Shown: positions 6,049 through 13,450 of the stretch, piece after piece
Numbering within the stretch: the stretch's first letter is position 1
How the letters are laid out: the number at the start of each line of letters is the position of its first letter
Assembly: GCA_964628185.1 (NCBI GenBank)
Contig: CAZVLQ010000029.1
Span: 1-16,605 of the forward strand
DNA from: CAZVLQ01 sp964628185
GTDB lineage: Bacteria > Pseudomonadota > Zetaproteobacteria > Mariprofundales > Mariprofundaceae
Direction of reading: 5' to 3'
DNA: 16,605 nt
The notes under the pieces: generated by a model
Told to the model about the DNA's origin: nothing
Databases searched by the model: none
Seen by the model: only the letters and a program-made list of their open reading frames with translations
Program-made: the position numbers and the translations under genes

Positions 6049-7230
6049 ATGAAAAAACAAAACAGTTTGTTGGCTTGGGCGTTTGCGGCCGCCGTATCCA
6101 TGCTGTCGCCGCAAGTCGCACATGCCTATCTGGGCCTGTGCTGCGCCAAATGCGGCGGCAACATGCCGCTGAATATACCCGGCGGCGGCGTGCCGGAAAC
6201 AAACGAGTTCCGGGTTAAACTCAGCCCCGAATTCATGCTGATGGACGGTCTGAGAAGCGGCGCTAAGGATGTCAACGTGGACAGCCTGCTGGGTATGCCC
6301 GTGATGGGGGGCAAGCCCACCGGCAAGTTCATGGCCGTACAGGAAAAGATGTATATGACGATGGCGAATCTGTCCGTCGGTTACAGCTTTACCGATGATT
6401 TCTTCGCGGGTCTGATGTTCATGGACATGGACAAGCGCATGCCCATGAAATTCAACAGTGTGATGAAGGGATTGACCGGCCGGACGGGCTACAGGATGAA
6501 GTCACATGGTCCTGGCGATATGATGTTGATGACCAAATATCTGTTGTATACCGACGACAAGCTGATCCCGACCAGCGAGGTATCGTTGTTTACGGGTCTT
6601 GGCCTGCCCACGGGATCAATTGATGAGCGCAACGGCACGCATCCACTGGCTTTCCGGGCCAAAGAATTGCTGCCCTACGGCATGCAACTGGGGTCCGGCA
6701 CCTTTGATCCCGTCTTCGGTCTGCTCTATCAGGGTTCAAAATCGCCCATGTGGTGGGGTCTAAACGCCATGTACACCGGGCGTTTCTACGACAATCGGCG
6801 GCATTACCGCCTGGGTGACAAGGTTCGCTACGACGCCTATGCCATGTATCAGTTCACTTACAATCTGGTGGGTGAATTCCAGATCAATGGCGACTGGCAG
6901 GGACGTATTCGCGGGCAGGCGGATGAGGCGCGCACGGGTGCCTCCGGTCATGCCACCCAGGATGATCCAAACTCGCCGTTTATGACGCCATTATGGGATC
7001 CGGCCAACTATGGCGGGCACAATATTTTTGCCACAATTGGCGTGCAGTGGCAGCCGACGCCGCTGCATATCCTCAATGTGCAGGCAGGTCTGCCGTTGTA
7101 CCGCAATATCAACGGGCCACAGCTGGAGCGTGATCTGCGCGTGATGTTCACCTGGTATATCGAATTTCCAACCAGAGCGAGCATTCGCCATTTGACACAT
7201 CCAACCGGCCCCGGCGAACTTGGATTCTAG
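6049..7230 (+). CDS. Predicted outer-membrane beta-barrel with N-terminal CCxxC motif, Met-rich
   Basis: The 393-residue protein has a signal peptide cleaved near VAHA-Y (residue 26). The mature N-terminus is immediately Cys-rich: LCCAKCGGNMP (C31, C32, C35), then NIPGGGVPE. The body is rich in Met (LMFMDMDKRMPMKF, GDMMLMTKYLL) and in aromatic/Gly beta-strand patterns typical of outer-membrane transporter-like barrels. It ends in Phe, the usual barrel-assembly signal. A strong AGGAGG (6033-6038) lies 10 bp before the ATG. It follows the second small Cys/His gene, just as another predicted outer-membrane gene follows the first. A role in copper passage across, or display on, the outer membrane is inference from context and from the Cys/Met content. 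I do not recognise a named gene. Confidence 0.85.
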   Translation: MKKQNSLLAWAFAAAVSMLSPQVAHAYLGLCCAKCGGNMPLNIPGGGVPETNEFRVKLSPEFMLMDGLRSGAKDVNVDSLLGMPVMGGKPTGKFMAVQEKMYMTMANLSVGYSFTDDFFAGLMFMDMDKRMPMKFNSVMKGLTGRTGYRMKSHGPGDMMLMTKYLLYTDDKLIPTSEVSLFTGLGLPTGSIDERNGTHPLAFRAKELLPYGMQLGSGTFDPVFGLLYQGSKSPMWWGLNAMYTGRFYDNRRHYRLGDKVRYDAYAMYQFTYNLVGEFQINGDWQGRIRGQADEARTGASGHATQDDPNSPFMTPLWDPANYGGHNIFATIGVQWQPTPLHILNVQAGLPLYRNINGPQLERDLRVMFTWYIEFPTRASIRHLTHPTGPGELGF

Positions 7231-7239
7231 GAGGGAATG

Positions 7240-7509
7240 ATGAAAACATTCGTATTTATTCTGTTATTGAGCGTTACATCTCCCGCGTGGGGTATGAACA
7301 TTCCCGATGCGGATTCACCCGGCGGCAAATTGTACGCCTCCCGTTGCAGCGCCTGCCACGCCCTGCCGCATCCCAGGCGCCTAGATTGGCCCCGCTGGCG
7401 GCATATGCTGGGTCTGATGAGGCAGCGCATGCATGAACGCGGCGTGCCGGAACCGAGCAAAGAGGAATGGAGGCAGATCGCTGGCTATCTGAAGAGCCAT
7501 GCGCGTTAG
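7240..7509 (+). CDS. Small exported mono-heme cytochrome c
   Basis: The 89-residue product has a signal peptide (MKTFVFILLLSVTSPAWG) and one heme-c motif, CSACH (C36-C39-H40), followed by ALPHPRRLDWPRW and several Met (M56, M60, M64) that could be the distal ligand. After cleavage only about 70 residues remain, small for a cytochrome c but enough for one heme. Two adjacent ATGs exist (7237 and 7240). I chose 7240 because AGGAGGG (7229-7235) would be only 1 bp from the first. It follows the barrel gene by 9 bp and overlaps the start of the thioredoxin gene by 11 bp, so it is in the same transcript. It probably carries electrons in the periplasm; the partner is unknown. Confidence 0.85.
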   Translation: MKTFVFILLLSVTSPAWGMNIPDADSPGGKLYASRCSACHALPHPRRLDWPRWRHMLGLMRQRMHERGVPEPSKEEWRQIAGYLKSHAR

Positions 7510-8062
7510 AGCTATATGGATGACCGTGATGCTGGCCGGGGCGTTTTTCGCCCCGGCGGTTTCCGCGGAATCCCTGTCCTCCACATTGGATGCCTTTGGC
7601 GTGCAACAACCGCGCGTACACAAGCCCGCGCCGGAATTCGCGTTGCTCGCACTCGGCGGCGGAGAGAAGAAACTGTCGGATTTTCACGGCAGGGTTGTGC
7701 TGTTGACGTTCTGGGCGACATGGTGCGCACCCTGTCGGCATGAGATGGCGCAGATCGAATCATTATGGCGGAAATACCGTAGTCAGGGCTTTACGGTGCT
7801 GGCCGTGAACGTGGACCGGGGCAATCGCACGGGTGTGGCGGATTTCATCCGTTCGCTGCATGTTTCGTTTCCGGTGCTGCTCGATCCCGGGGGAGATGTC
7901 CGCAACCGCTACGAGGTGCGGGCGCTGCCGACAAGTTATATCATTGGCCGTGGAGGAAAAATCATCGGCCGCATCATCGGGGAACGGGACTGGTCCAGTG
8001 ATGCGGCGGCACATCTGATCCGGCCCATACTGGAAAATAGAAAACAGGGGGGGTGGCAATGA
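7499..8062 (+). CDS. TlpA/ResA-like periplasmic thioredoxin-fold protein
   Basis: This is a 187-residue exported protein. The signal peptide ends near AVSA-E, and a TlpA-type thioredoxin fold follows: the KPAPEFALLALGG lead-in, VVLLTFWATWCAPCRHEM with the redox pair C79/C82, the cis-Pro region ALPTSYII, and a final helix. Such proteins reduce periplasmic disulfides, for example apo-cytochrome c CxxCH thiols or copper-protein Cys sites. The neighbours (three cytochrome or CxxCH proteins, CopC/CopD and Cys-rich exported proteins) suit that role. The start overlaps the upstream cytochrome gene by 11 bp; an internal ATG at 7520 would still leave a shorter signal peptide. No named gene symbol is justified. 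Confidence 0.92.
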   Translation: MRVRAIWMTVMLAGAFFAPAVSAESLSSTLDAFGVQQPRVHKPAPEFALLALGGGEKKLSDFHGRVVLLTFWATWCAPCRHEMAQIESLWRKYRSQGFTVLAVNVDRGNRTGVADFIRSLHVSFPVLLDPGGDVRNRYEVRALPTSYIIGRGGKIIGRIIGERDWSSDAAAHLIRPILENRKQGGWQ

Positions 8063-8067
8063 AATGA

Positions 8068-8298
8068 ATGGGATATACATGGATCTACCGTTTTACCGGC
8101 GTGTGCATGCTGGCGCTGTTGACGGCAGGGGCTGCATCGGCGCATGAGATCTCACAGCAGGAAGCAACCATGCGAATGCATCATTTACATCTGATGATGA
8201 ATCACGACCTTGGCATGGCCGTCCTCTTTCCCCGCCTGCCGCACTCCCCGTATGTCCGTCAGATTCCGGGGGAGAAACCGGCAGTGGCGCGACCATGA
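8068..8298 (+). CDS. Small exported His/Met-rich peptide (unknown)
   Basis: The 76-residue product has a clear signal peptide (MGYTWIYRFTGVCMLALL to ASA-H). The mature part begins HEISQQEATMRMHHLHLMMNHDLGM: five His and six Met in about 25 residues, a plausible copper-binding stretch. The C-terminal third is Pro-rich and unremarkable. It starts 5 bp after the thioredoxin stop with a G-rich site upstream. Its stop overlaps the next start by 4 bp (ATGA), which supports it as a translated gene. I know no family for it. Confidence 0.65.
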   Translation: MGYTWIYRFTGVCMLALLTAGAASAHEISQQEATMRMHHLHLMMNHDLGMAVLFPRLPHSPYVRQIPGEKPAVARP

Positions 8299-8882
8299 CG
8301 GCGGCAAGTCGATATGCGCTTGTATTTGTTCTGCTGCTGACGGCATGCGCTGATCGGCAGGCCATGCTGCATACGTCACTGGACCGGATTCGGGTCATGG
8401 TCAAGCAGTCGGCGGCGCTGGCCGCGCAGGCGGCGTGCATGCCGGATGCCGGGAGGCGTGCGGACATGGTGCATGCCGCGGTCGCATTGGCCCGGCGCGC
8501 CATGGGCGGCCCGGAGATGGCTAAAATCCACAGGATGATGAATATGCGGTCGGATAAAGCCGGGGGCGCAATGTCCGCGAAGGTTGATGCGGGCCGGGGC
8601 ATACCGTCGGAGATAAAGATGCATATGGCGCTGCATGATGCCGGTGAGGAAGTGTTTGATTTTCTCGATGCCGTGGATGGCTCGCATGGTCCTGACTGTG
8701 CGGATGTACGGCCTGTGTCCATGGCCGCGGCTGCCGCCGTGTTACGCGAGGCGAAAGGTGTGGAAACGCTGGACGCCGCCGGTAAACTGGACAGGGTCGC
8801 CACTGCCATGCTCAACGGACAGGGCAAGGCAGGAACGCCTGAGCCTGTACGTAAACTGGTTCTGGCATTGCAGCGCATTTAA
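8295..8882 (+). CDS. Putative lipoprotein of unknown function
   Basis: The 195-residue protein has a signal sequence ending in a lipobox, LTAC, with lipidated Cys18. The mature part is predicted helical, rich in Ala, Met and His (HRMMNMR, KMHMALHDAGEEVFDFLDAVD), with two more Cys (C48 and C131). There is no CxxCH, so it is not a c-type cytochrome. A helical-bundle metal- or cytochrome-interacting lipoprotein is possible but unproven. It is coupled to the His/Met-rich peptide upstream (4-bp overlap) and ends 24 bp before ftsY, so it is probably the last specialised gene of the cluster. Confidence 0.75.
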   Translation: MTAASRYALVFVLLLTACADRQAMLHTSLDRIRVMVKQSAALAAQAACMPDAGRRADMVHAAVALARRAMGGPEMAKIHRMMNMRSDKAGGAMSAKVDAGRGIPSEIKMHMALHDAGEEVFDFLDAVDGSHGPDCADVRPVSMAAAAAVLREAKGVETLDAAGKLDRVATAMLNGQGKAGTPEPVRKLVLALQRI

Positions 8883-8906
8883 TTTTACCTCCGGAGTGGC
8901 AAAGGC

Positions 8907-9812
8907 ATGACATCGCTGTTTTCACGACTGAAAAAGGGGCTTTCACGCAGCCGCGAGGGACTGGCGCACATGTTGCCGAGTCACGGCGCCGAAGGCCTGT
9001 CCGATGATGAGTGGATGGACATCGAGGACGGCCTGATCATGGCGGATTGCGGGGCGGAAACGGCGCTGGCGCTGGTGACCAGGGCGAAAAAGGATGCCGG
9101 TGCCACAGCGTCGCTGCAAGCCGCCATGCTGGACATGCTGCCGCCCCAAAAGGCTGTGGCATGCCCGGATCAGGGGCCGTTCGTGCTGCTGGTCGTGGGC
9201 GTGAACGGTACCGGAAAAACAACAACTGTTGGTAAACTGGCGGCAAGGTTTGGCGCCGAAGGCAAAAAGGTGCTGGTGGGCGCATGCGATACCTTTCGTG
9301 CCGCCGCCATGGAGCAACTGGCCGTGTGGGTGACGCGTGCCGGTGCTGATATCGTGCGTCAGGCGGATGGCGCGGACCCGGCGGCGGTGGCGTTCGACAC
9401 CGTGCGGCGCGGCGAGGCGCGTGGTTATGACGTCGTGATCGTGGATACGGCCGGCCGGGTGCAGACGGACAGGGGACTGATGGACGAACTGGCCAAGGTC
9501 CGGCGGGTGATCGGCAAGGCGCTGGACGGAGCGCCGCACGAGGTCTGGCAGGTCGTGGATGGCGGTACGGGTCAGAATGCCGTGGTTCAGGTGGAAAAAT
9601 TTCATGAAATCGCCGGCACGACGGGGCTGATTGTAACCAAGCTCGATGGTACGGCCAAAGGCGGCATCGTGCTGCAACTGGCGGACAGGTTCGGCCTGCC
9701 GATCCGCTATGTCGGAGTTGGCGAGAGTCTGGACGATTTGCTTGCGTTTGATGCGAAGGCATTCGTTGGCAATTTGTTGCCGCAGGGCAGGAAGCCTGGC
9801 GAATTAATGTAA
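8907..9812 (+). CDS. ftsY: Signal recognition particle receptor FtsY
   Basis: This SRP GTPase at the inner membrane docks SRP-ribosome complexes for co-translational insertion. The 301 residues comprise a short basic N-terminus (MTSLFSRLKKGLSRSREGL), the helical N domain and the G domain. Visible motifs are P-loop GVNGTGKTTT (98-107), DTFRAAAMEQL, DTAGRVQTD (180-188), VVDGGTGQNA (217-226; the family usually has LDA-T/S-TGQNA), TKLDGTAKGG (244-253) and a C-terminal GVGESLDDL. The long acidic A domain of the E. coli protein is absent, as in many bacteria. It follows the lipoprotein gene by 24 bp without an obvious terminator, so it may be partly read through from the copper cluster. Confidence 0.97.
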   Translation: MTSLFSRLKKGLSRSREGLAHMLPSHGAEGLSDDEWMDIEDGLIMADCGAETALALVTRAKKDAGATASLQAAMLDMLPPQKAVACPDQGPFVLLVVGVNGTGKTTTVGKLAARFGAEGKKVLVGACDTFRAAAMEQLAVWVTRAGADIVRQADGADPAAVAFDTVRRGEARGYDVVIVDTAGRVQTDRGLMDELAKVRRVIGKALDGAPHEVWQVVDGGTGQNAVVQVEKFHEIAGTTGLIVTKLDGTAKGGIVLQLADRFGLPIRYVGVGESLDDLLAFDAKAFVGNLLPQGRKPGELM

Positions 9813-9890
9813 CGGGGAGTCCGTGCCGCGCGACGGATGAGAAAGTCCGCAGACACGGGTTTCATGTTTTGCCCGGAGATAGGTGGCCAG
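9813..9890 (+). other. Possible structured leader/terminator after ftsY
   Basis: CCGTG (about 9821-9825) can pair with CACGG (about 9854-9858), enclosing a small inner stem (CGGA...TCCG). A T-rich stretch (TTTCATGTTTT) follows. It could end the ftsY transcript or shape the 5' leader of the small ORF that follows. It matches no riboswitch consensus that I know. Confidence 0.3.
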
Positions 9891-9891
9891 G

Positions 9892-10047
9892 ATGAATCAG
9901 TGGATCAGGCTTGGGACGTTTATGCTGGCGTGCACGCTGTTGCCGCAGATGGCAACGGCGGGGATGGGTATGATGTATATGTCCAGTCCCCGCAATATCA
10001 AAGGCGCGGATATGGTCCGTCCCTTCGTGCTGGCGAAGATTACCTGA
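9892..10047 (+). CDS. Small exported Met-rich peptide (51 aa, unknown)
   Basis: A 51-codon ORF encodes an N-terminal MNQWIRLGTFMLACTLLPQ with MATA-G cleavage, a textbook Sec signal peptide shape. The mature part is only about 28 residues, starting GMGMMYMSSPRNIKGADM (five Met in the first 18). An AGGTGG site (9881-9886) lies 5 bp before the ATG. A longer ORF in another frame at 9837-10058 lacks such features and looks like a shadow. It sits between ftsY and the inositol monophosphatase gene. No family known. Its Met-rich mature end echoes the copper-locus peptides, so a metal link is possible but speculative. Confidence 0.5.
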   Translation: MNQWIRLGTFMLACTLLPQMATAGMGMMYMSSPRNIKGADMVRPFVLAKIT

Positions 10048-10118
10048 TTGTGTGCTAGTCTCGGCCGTCAACGCTCCGTTTTTCTCTTCGGGGTGAAATT
10101 GTATTCTGGAGTTCCGTA

Positions 10119-10892
10119 TTGTTATATGTAGCGGTACGTGCAGCCCGGCGGGCGGGTGATTTGATCGCCCGCATGTTTGATCAGCGTGACGATTTGCACG
10201 TGGAAGAAAAAAAAGATCGGGATTATGTCACCGAGGCGGATCGCAAGTCCGAGGCGCTGATCATCCGCGAAATCCAGCATCATTATCCTTCACATGGTAT
10301 TGTTGCCGAGGAATCCGGTCACAGGAATCCGGATGATCCGGTGCAGTGGCATATTGATCCCCTGGACGGGACGACCAATTTTATCCACGGCTACCCGCAT
10401 TTTGCGGTATCCATTGCGGCGTGGAAAGAGGGCAGACCGCTGCTGGCGGTGGTGCATGACCCGATACGCAATGAAACCTTTGAAGCCCGGAACGGAAATG
10501 GCGCTTTTCTCAACCGTCGCAGGCTGCGCGTAAGTTCGCGCAAACATGTTTCCGAGGCGCTGTTTGCTTCGGGTCTTGCGCCTTACAGACGGGAGCAATT
10601 GCAGGTATTTCAGCAGCGCATGGATGTCTGCATGCGGGAGGCAAATGCATATCGACATGACGGTTCGGCGGCGCTGGATATGGCTTATGTTGCGGCTGGA
10701 AGGCTGGACGCCTACTGGGAAGCGGGTCTGGGCTCGTGGGACATCGCCGCCGGCATCCTTCTGGTTCAGGAGGCGGGCGGGATGGTGACGGGCCTGGATG
10801 GCGCCCGTGTGGATTTGCTGAAAGGCGATGTGCTGGCGGCCAACCCCGCGCTGCATGAAGGATTCAGTCAGCTTCTTGCTTCTACGGGTTAA
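10119..10892 (+). CDS. suhB: Inositol monophosphatase family protein (SuhB-like)
   Basis: This is a Mg-dependent sugar/inositol phosphate phosphatase; SuhB homologs also act in ribosome maturation and rRNA antitermination. The 257 residues carry the family metal-site motifs AEES (63-66), HIDPLDGTTNFIHG (78-91, with D80, D83, G84, T85) and GSWDIAAG (W207, D208), plus EAGG near residue 218. The start is TTG at 10119-10121, with TGGAG (10107-10111) 7 bp upstream, and the N-terminus LYVAVRAARRAGDLI aligns with the family start. It converges on lptG with a 26-bp gap. SuhB is the best match; a CysQ-type phosphatase is less likely because of its different surrounding motifs. Confidence 0.92.
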   Translation: MLYVAVRAARRAGDLIARMFDQRDDLHVEEKKDRDYVTEADRKSEALIIREIQHHYPSHGIVAEESGHRNPDDPVQWHIDPLDGTTNFIHGYPHFAVSIAAWKEGRPLLAVVHDPIRNETFEARNGNGAFLNRRRLRVSSRKHVSEALFASGLAPYRREQLQVFQQRMDVCMREANAYRHDGSAALDMAYVAAGRLDAYWEAGLGSWDIAAGILLVQEAGGMVTGLDGARVDLLKGDVLAANPALHEGFSQLLASTG

Positions 10893-10898
10893 CCCGTA
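10883..10898. terminator. Perfect palindrome between convergent suhB and lptG
   Basis: TACGGGTTAACCCGTA is a perfect 16-bp palindrome overlapping the suhB stop region, in a 26-bp gap between two convergent genes. As RNA it folds into a 6-bp stem with a 4-nt loop on either strand. It is therefore a candidate bidirectional transcript end, but no T-run follows, so it may not be an intrinsic terminator. Confidence 0.35.
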
Positions 10899-10918
10899 TA
10901 TTGCACGAAGGATTCGGG

Positions 10919-11974
10919 TTAATAACCTTCCCGGTGGAGCAGCAGAAAGCCGGTGAATCCAATGGCAATCAGATTGGGTAACCATGCGGCAAAGCCGGCG
11001 GGCAGATATCCTGCCGTGGCAAGCAACTGGGTGGTGGAAGTTACGACATAGGCGCCGAGCCCAAGCGTGATGCTTGCGGCGATGCCCCATGCGCCTGCTC
11101 CACGGCGTGCACCCATGTTCATGCAGAGCGCAACGGCAAGCAACACCATGATCAGGCAGAGGACGGGAATCGCCAGTTTGCGTTGCAGGGAGAATTCGAA
11201 TCCGGAGGAAGCCAGTCCGGCCCGTTCCAGGTCTGTGGCGTAATGCATCAATTCAAAAAAGCGCATCTGCCGCGGGCTGGGGGGCTCGACCGTATCCGGT
11301 CCCGCCGTGGCAGACAGCCTGATTCGTCTGACGTGATCCAGATCAATCCCGTCTTTTTTCGGTCTGCTGATGTCCACGCCGTCAAGCACCCAGACGCCGT
11401 CACGGTATGAGGCCCGGGCAGCATCAATACGTCTCTGCCAATGTCCCGCCTGATCGGTTTCCAGCATGACAAGATGAAACTTCTGGCCGCCAAGCGGCTG
11501 CAGGCGGAAAAAACGATGCCCGTCTTTCAGCCACTGGATGCCCTGGCGGGTATCAGGGCGATGATGGATGTTAACCCTGTCGATCCTGTCCACACGCTGG
11601 TTGGTCAGGGGCGTGACCCACTCTCCGATCGCAAAGGCGATACTGCCCCCCATGAAAGCAACCGCCAGCAACGGCACCACGATTTTGTTTACCCCCAGCC
11701 CGGCGGCTCGCAGCGCAACCAGTTCATGGTTCCGGGAAAGCTCGGTAATATAAATACTGGATGCCAGCAGCAGAATCATGGGCATGAATTCACTGATCAT
11801 GAAGGGGATTTTGAGCAGAAGGTATTCGACCATCAGCCTGACGTGAAATTCGTGGCCAAGATAACGGATCTTGTCGAATGCCTCGGCAATCATGAAAATA
11901 GCAAGCAGGGTGATCAGAACCGCCGCAACACGGCCAAGGCAGCCAAAGAACAGCCATCGGAACAGACAGGGCAT
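10919..11974 (-). CDS. lptG: LPS export permease LptG
   Basis: This is an inner-membrane permease of the YjgP/YjgQ family that, with LptF and LptB, extracts lipopolysaccharide for transport to the outer membrane. The 351 residues show the expected layout: N-terminal hydrophobic helices, including LLAIFMIAEAFDKIRYL and the SEFMPMILLLASSIYITEL segment with EL-R-NHELVALRAAG; then a periplasmic beta-jellyroll region (about 140-250); then three C-terminal helices. The length is normal. LptG rather than LptF is my choice, from the N-terminal region and the absence of an adjacent partner; the two paralogs are hard to separate by eye. It starts 8 bp after the aminotransferase stop on the same strand. 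Confidence 0.88.
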   Translation of the reverse strand: MPCLFRWLFFGCLGRVAAVLITLLAIFMIAEAFDKIRYLGHEFHVRLMVEYLLLKIPFMISEFMPMILLLASSIYITELSRNHELVALRAAGLGVNKIVVPLLAVAFMGGSIAFAIGEWVTPLTNQRVDRIDRVNIHHRPDTRQGIQWLKDGHRFFRLQPLGGQKFHLVMLETDQAGHWQRRIDAARASYRDGVWVLDGVDISRPKKDGIDLDHVRRIRLSATAGPDTVEPPSPRQMRFFELMHYATDLERAGLASSGFEFSLQRKLAIPVLCLIMVLLAVALCMNMGARRGAGAWGIAASITLGLGAYVVTSTTQLLATAGYLPAGFAAWLPNLIAIGFTGFLLLHREGY

Positions 11975-11982
11975 GGATCAGT

Positions 11983-13185
11983 CTATTTCAGCGATTGGGC
12001 GGCCCCGGTGATACGACCAACCGCATCTTCCAGCGTGCCCTGACTGACGGCATAGGAAATACGGACATGACCCGGCGAACCGAAGGCCGTGCCGGGAACG
12101 AGCGCCACTCCCGCCTGCTCAAGCAGCCATTCGCATATGGTGACGTCATCGCCGAGACGGGTGCCATTCCCGGTAGATTTTCCCAGCCAGCCGGAAACCG
12201 ACGGGAAAACATAAAATGCACCGTCCGGCATCATGCAGTTCATGCCGGGAATCCGGTTCAGTTCCCGCACCAGCCATGTACGGCGGGCCTCATAGGTCCG
12301 GACCATTGTCTCCAGTTCGTCCGTGGGGCCGGTAAGCGCGGCCAGCGCAGCCTTCTGTGCGATGGAATTGGGACTGGAGGTGCTCTGTCCCTGAATCTTG
12401 CTCATGGCCATGATCAGATGGCGGGGTCCGGCGCAAAACCCGATACGCCAGCCGGTCATGCAGTAGGCCTTGGAGACGCCGTTAAATGTAATGGTGCGAT
12501 CTTTCAGGTCCGGGTTGACCTGAGCGAAGCTTGCGAAGCGCTTGCCGTCGAACAGGATTTTTTCATACATGTCATCGGTGGCGACGGCGACATCCGGATG
12601 CCGGCGGATGACGTCTCCAAGCGCGGCCAGATCGTCGTGTGAATAGGCCATGCCGGTCGGGTTCGACGGTGAGTTGATGATGAGCAGCCGGGTTCCGGGG
12701 CCGAGCGCCGCCTCCAGCTGCGCCGGTGCAAGTCTGAACCCGGTTGCCGCCGTGGTGTCCACGATCACCGGCTTGCCTCCGGCCAGCAGCGCCATGTCGG
12801 GATAGGATACCCAGTAGGGGGCGGGGATAATAACTTCATCACCGGGGTCGATCATCGCCTGCAGCAGGTTATAGATACACTGCTTGCCGCCGGTGGAGAC
12901 GAGGATGTCTCCGGGTTCATAATCAATCTCGTTGTCCCGCCTGAATTTATCCGCTACCGCCCGGCGCAGTTCCGGGATGCCGGCGACGGCCGTATAACGG
13001 GTGAAGCCCTCGTCGATGGCCTTTTTTCCGGCCTCACGGGCAGTCTTCGGCGTATCAAAGTCCGGTTCCCCGACCGAGAGTGAGATGATGTTTTCACCCC
13101 GGGCGCGCAGTTCGGCGGCTTTTGCGGCGATGGTCAGGGTGGCGGACGGCTTGACCTGCCGGACGCGACTGGAAAGTTTGATCAT
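11983..13185 (-). CDS. PLP-dependent aspartate aminotransferase (class I, subgroup Ib type)
   Basis: This cytoplasmic aminotransferase converts aspartate and 2-oxoglutarate to oxaloacetate and glutamate; related enzymes also use prephenate. The 400 residues carry the N-terminal KLSSRVRQVKPSATL and SVGEPDFDTP of the Ib subgroup, SNPTG (N175), D204 with MYEKILFDG, and the PLP lysine K239 in FNGVSKAYCMTGWRIGF. A C-terminal VRISYA holds the substrate-carboxylate Arg. Length and motifs are complete. No strong Shine-Dalgarno sequence is visible before the ATG. It lies upstream of lptG and is probably cotranscribed with it, although the functions are unrelated. Confidence 0.95.
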   Translation of the reverse strand: MIKLSSRVRQVKPSATLTIAAKAAELRARGENIISLSVGEPDFDTPKTAREAGKKAIDEGFTRYTAVAGIPELRRAVADKFRRDNEIDYEPGDILVSTGGKQCIYNLLQAMIDPGDEVIIPAPYWVSYPDMALLAGGKPVIVDTTAATGFRLAPAQLEAALGPGTRLLIINSPSNPTGMAYSHDDLAALGDVIRRHPDVAVATDDMYEKILFDGKRFASFAQVNPDLKDRTITFNGVSKAYCMTGWRIGFCAGPRHLIMAMSKIQGQSTSSPNSIAQKAALAALTGPTDELETMVRTYEARRTWLVRELNRIPGMNCMMPDGAFYVFPSVSGWLGKSTGNGTRLGDDVTICEWLLEQAGVALVPGTAFGSPGHVRISYAVSQGTLEDAVGRITGAAQSLK

Positions 13186-13450
13186 GCCGTGGATGCTGCC
13201 AGAATCTTTTTACTTCATAAACCGGAGACATGCCCGAAATCCGGTTTCCCCGCCGGGAACGCGATGGAATCCGGGGCTCTCCATAAGGATTTTCGGGGTC
13301 AGGTCTTGTTTGGCGCATTTTTGTGGAAAAAAGGTGTCAGGGACCTTTTTGATCCGATGGCCGGTCAGACAAATCCACTCGTTTCATCATACATAATCTA
13401 TAACCTGGCCATGTATCACATCAGTTCGAAATCGTTGCCATGAAAAGCGG
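13186..13450. other. Non-coding stretch with inverted repeats before the str operon
   Basis: No convincing gene lies here; the short ORFs are shadows. There is a perfect 8-bp inverted repeat, AAACCGGA (13219-13226) with TCCGGTTT (13240-13247), in the 5' region of the minus-strand aminotransferase. There is also a segment at about 13293-13347 with CGGGGTCAGGTCTTG and then a hairpin AAAAAGGT...ACCTTTTT. That second segment resembles the non-coding repeats found around REP-type transposases and is probably a relic. The rest, up to the promoter at 13451, shows nothing I can name. Confidence 0.6.
13295..13347. repeat. Probable degenerate REP/MITE relic
   Basis: The segment holds CGGGGTCAGGTCTTG, a T/G-rich link, then AAAAAAGGTGTCAGGGACC with a T-run. 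The arms AAAAAGGT and ACCTTTTT form an 8-bp stem around GTCAGGG. It is a different sequence family from the GGGGACAG elements in the copper locus. Assignment rests on remembered similarity to transposase-associated repeats, so confidence is low. Confidence 0.4.

Noticed and set aside
9813..9890. Possible riboswitch in the leader of the 51-residue peptide
   Set aside because: It has stems and a TGAGA box, but I could not match it to TPP, manganese, fluoride, guanidine or other consensus layouts; kept only as a weak structured region.
9837..10058. 73-codon open frame overlapping the 51-residue peptide
   Set aside because: It has no signal peptide or ribosome binding site, and its composition looks random compared with the overlapping frame.
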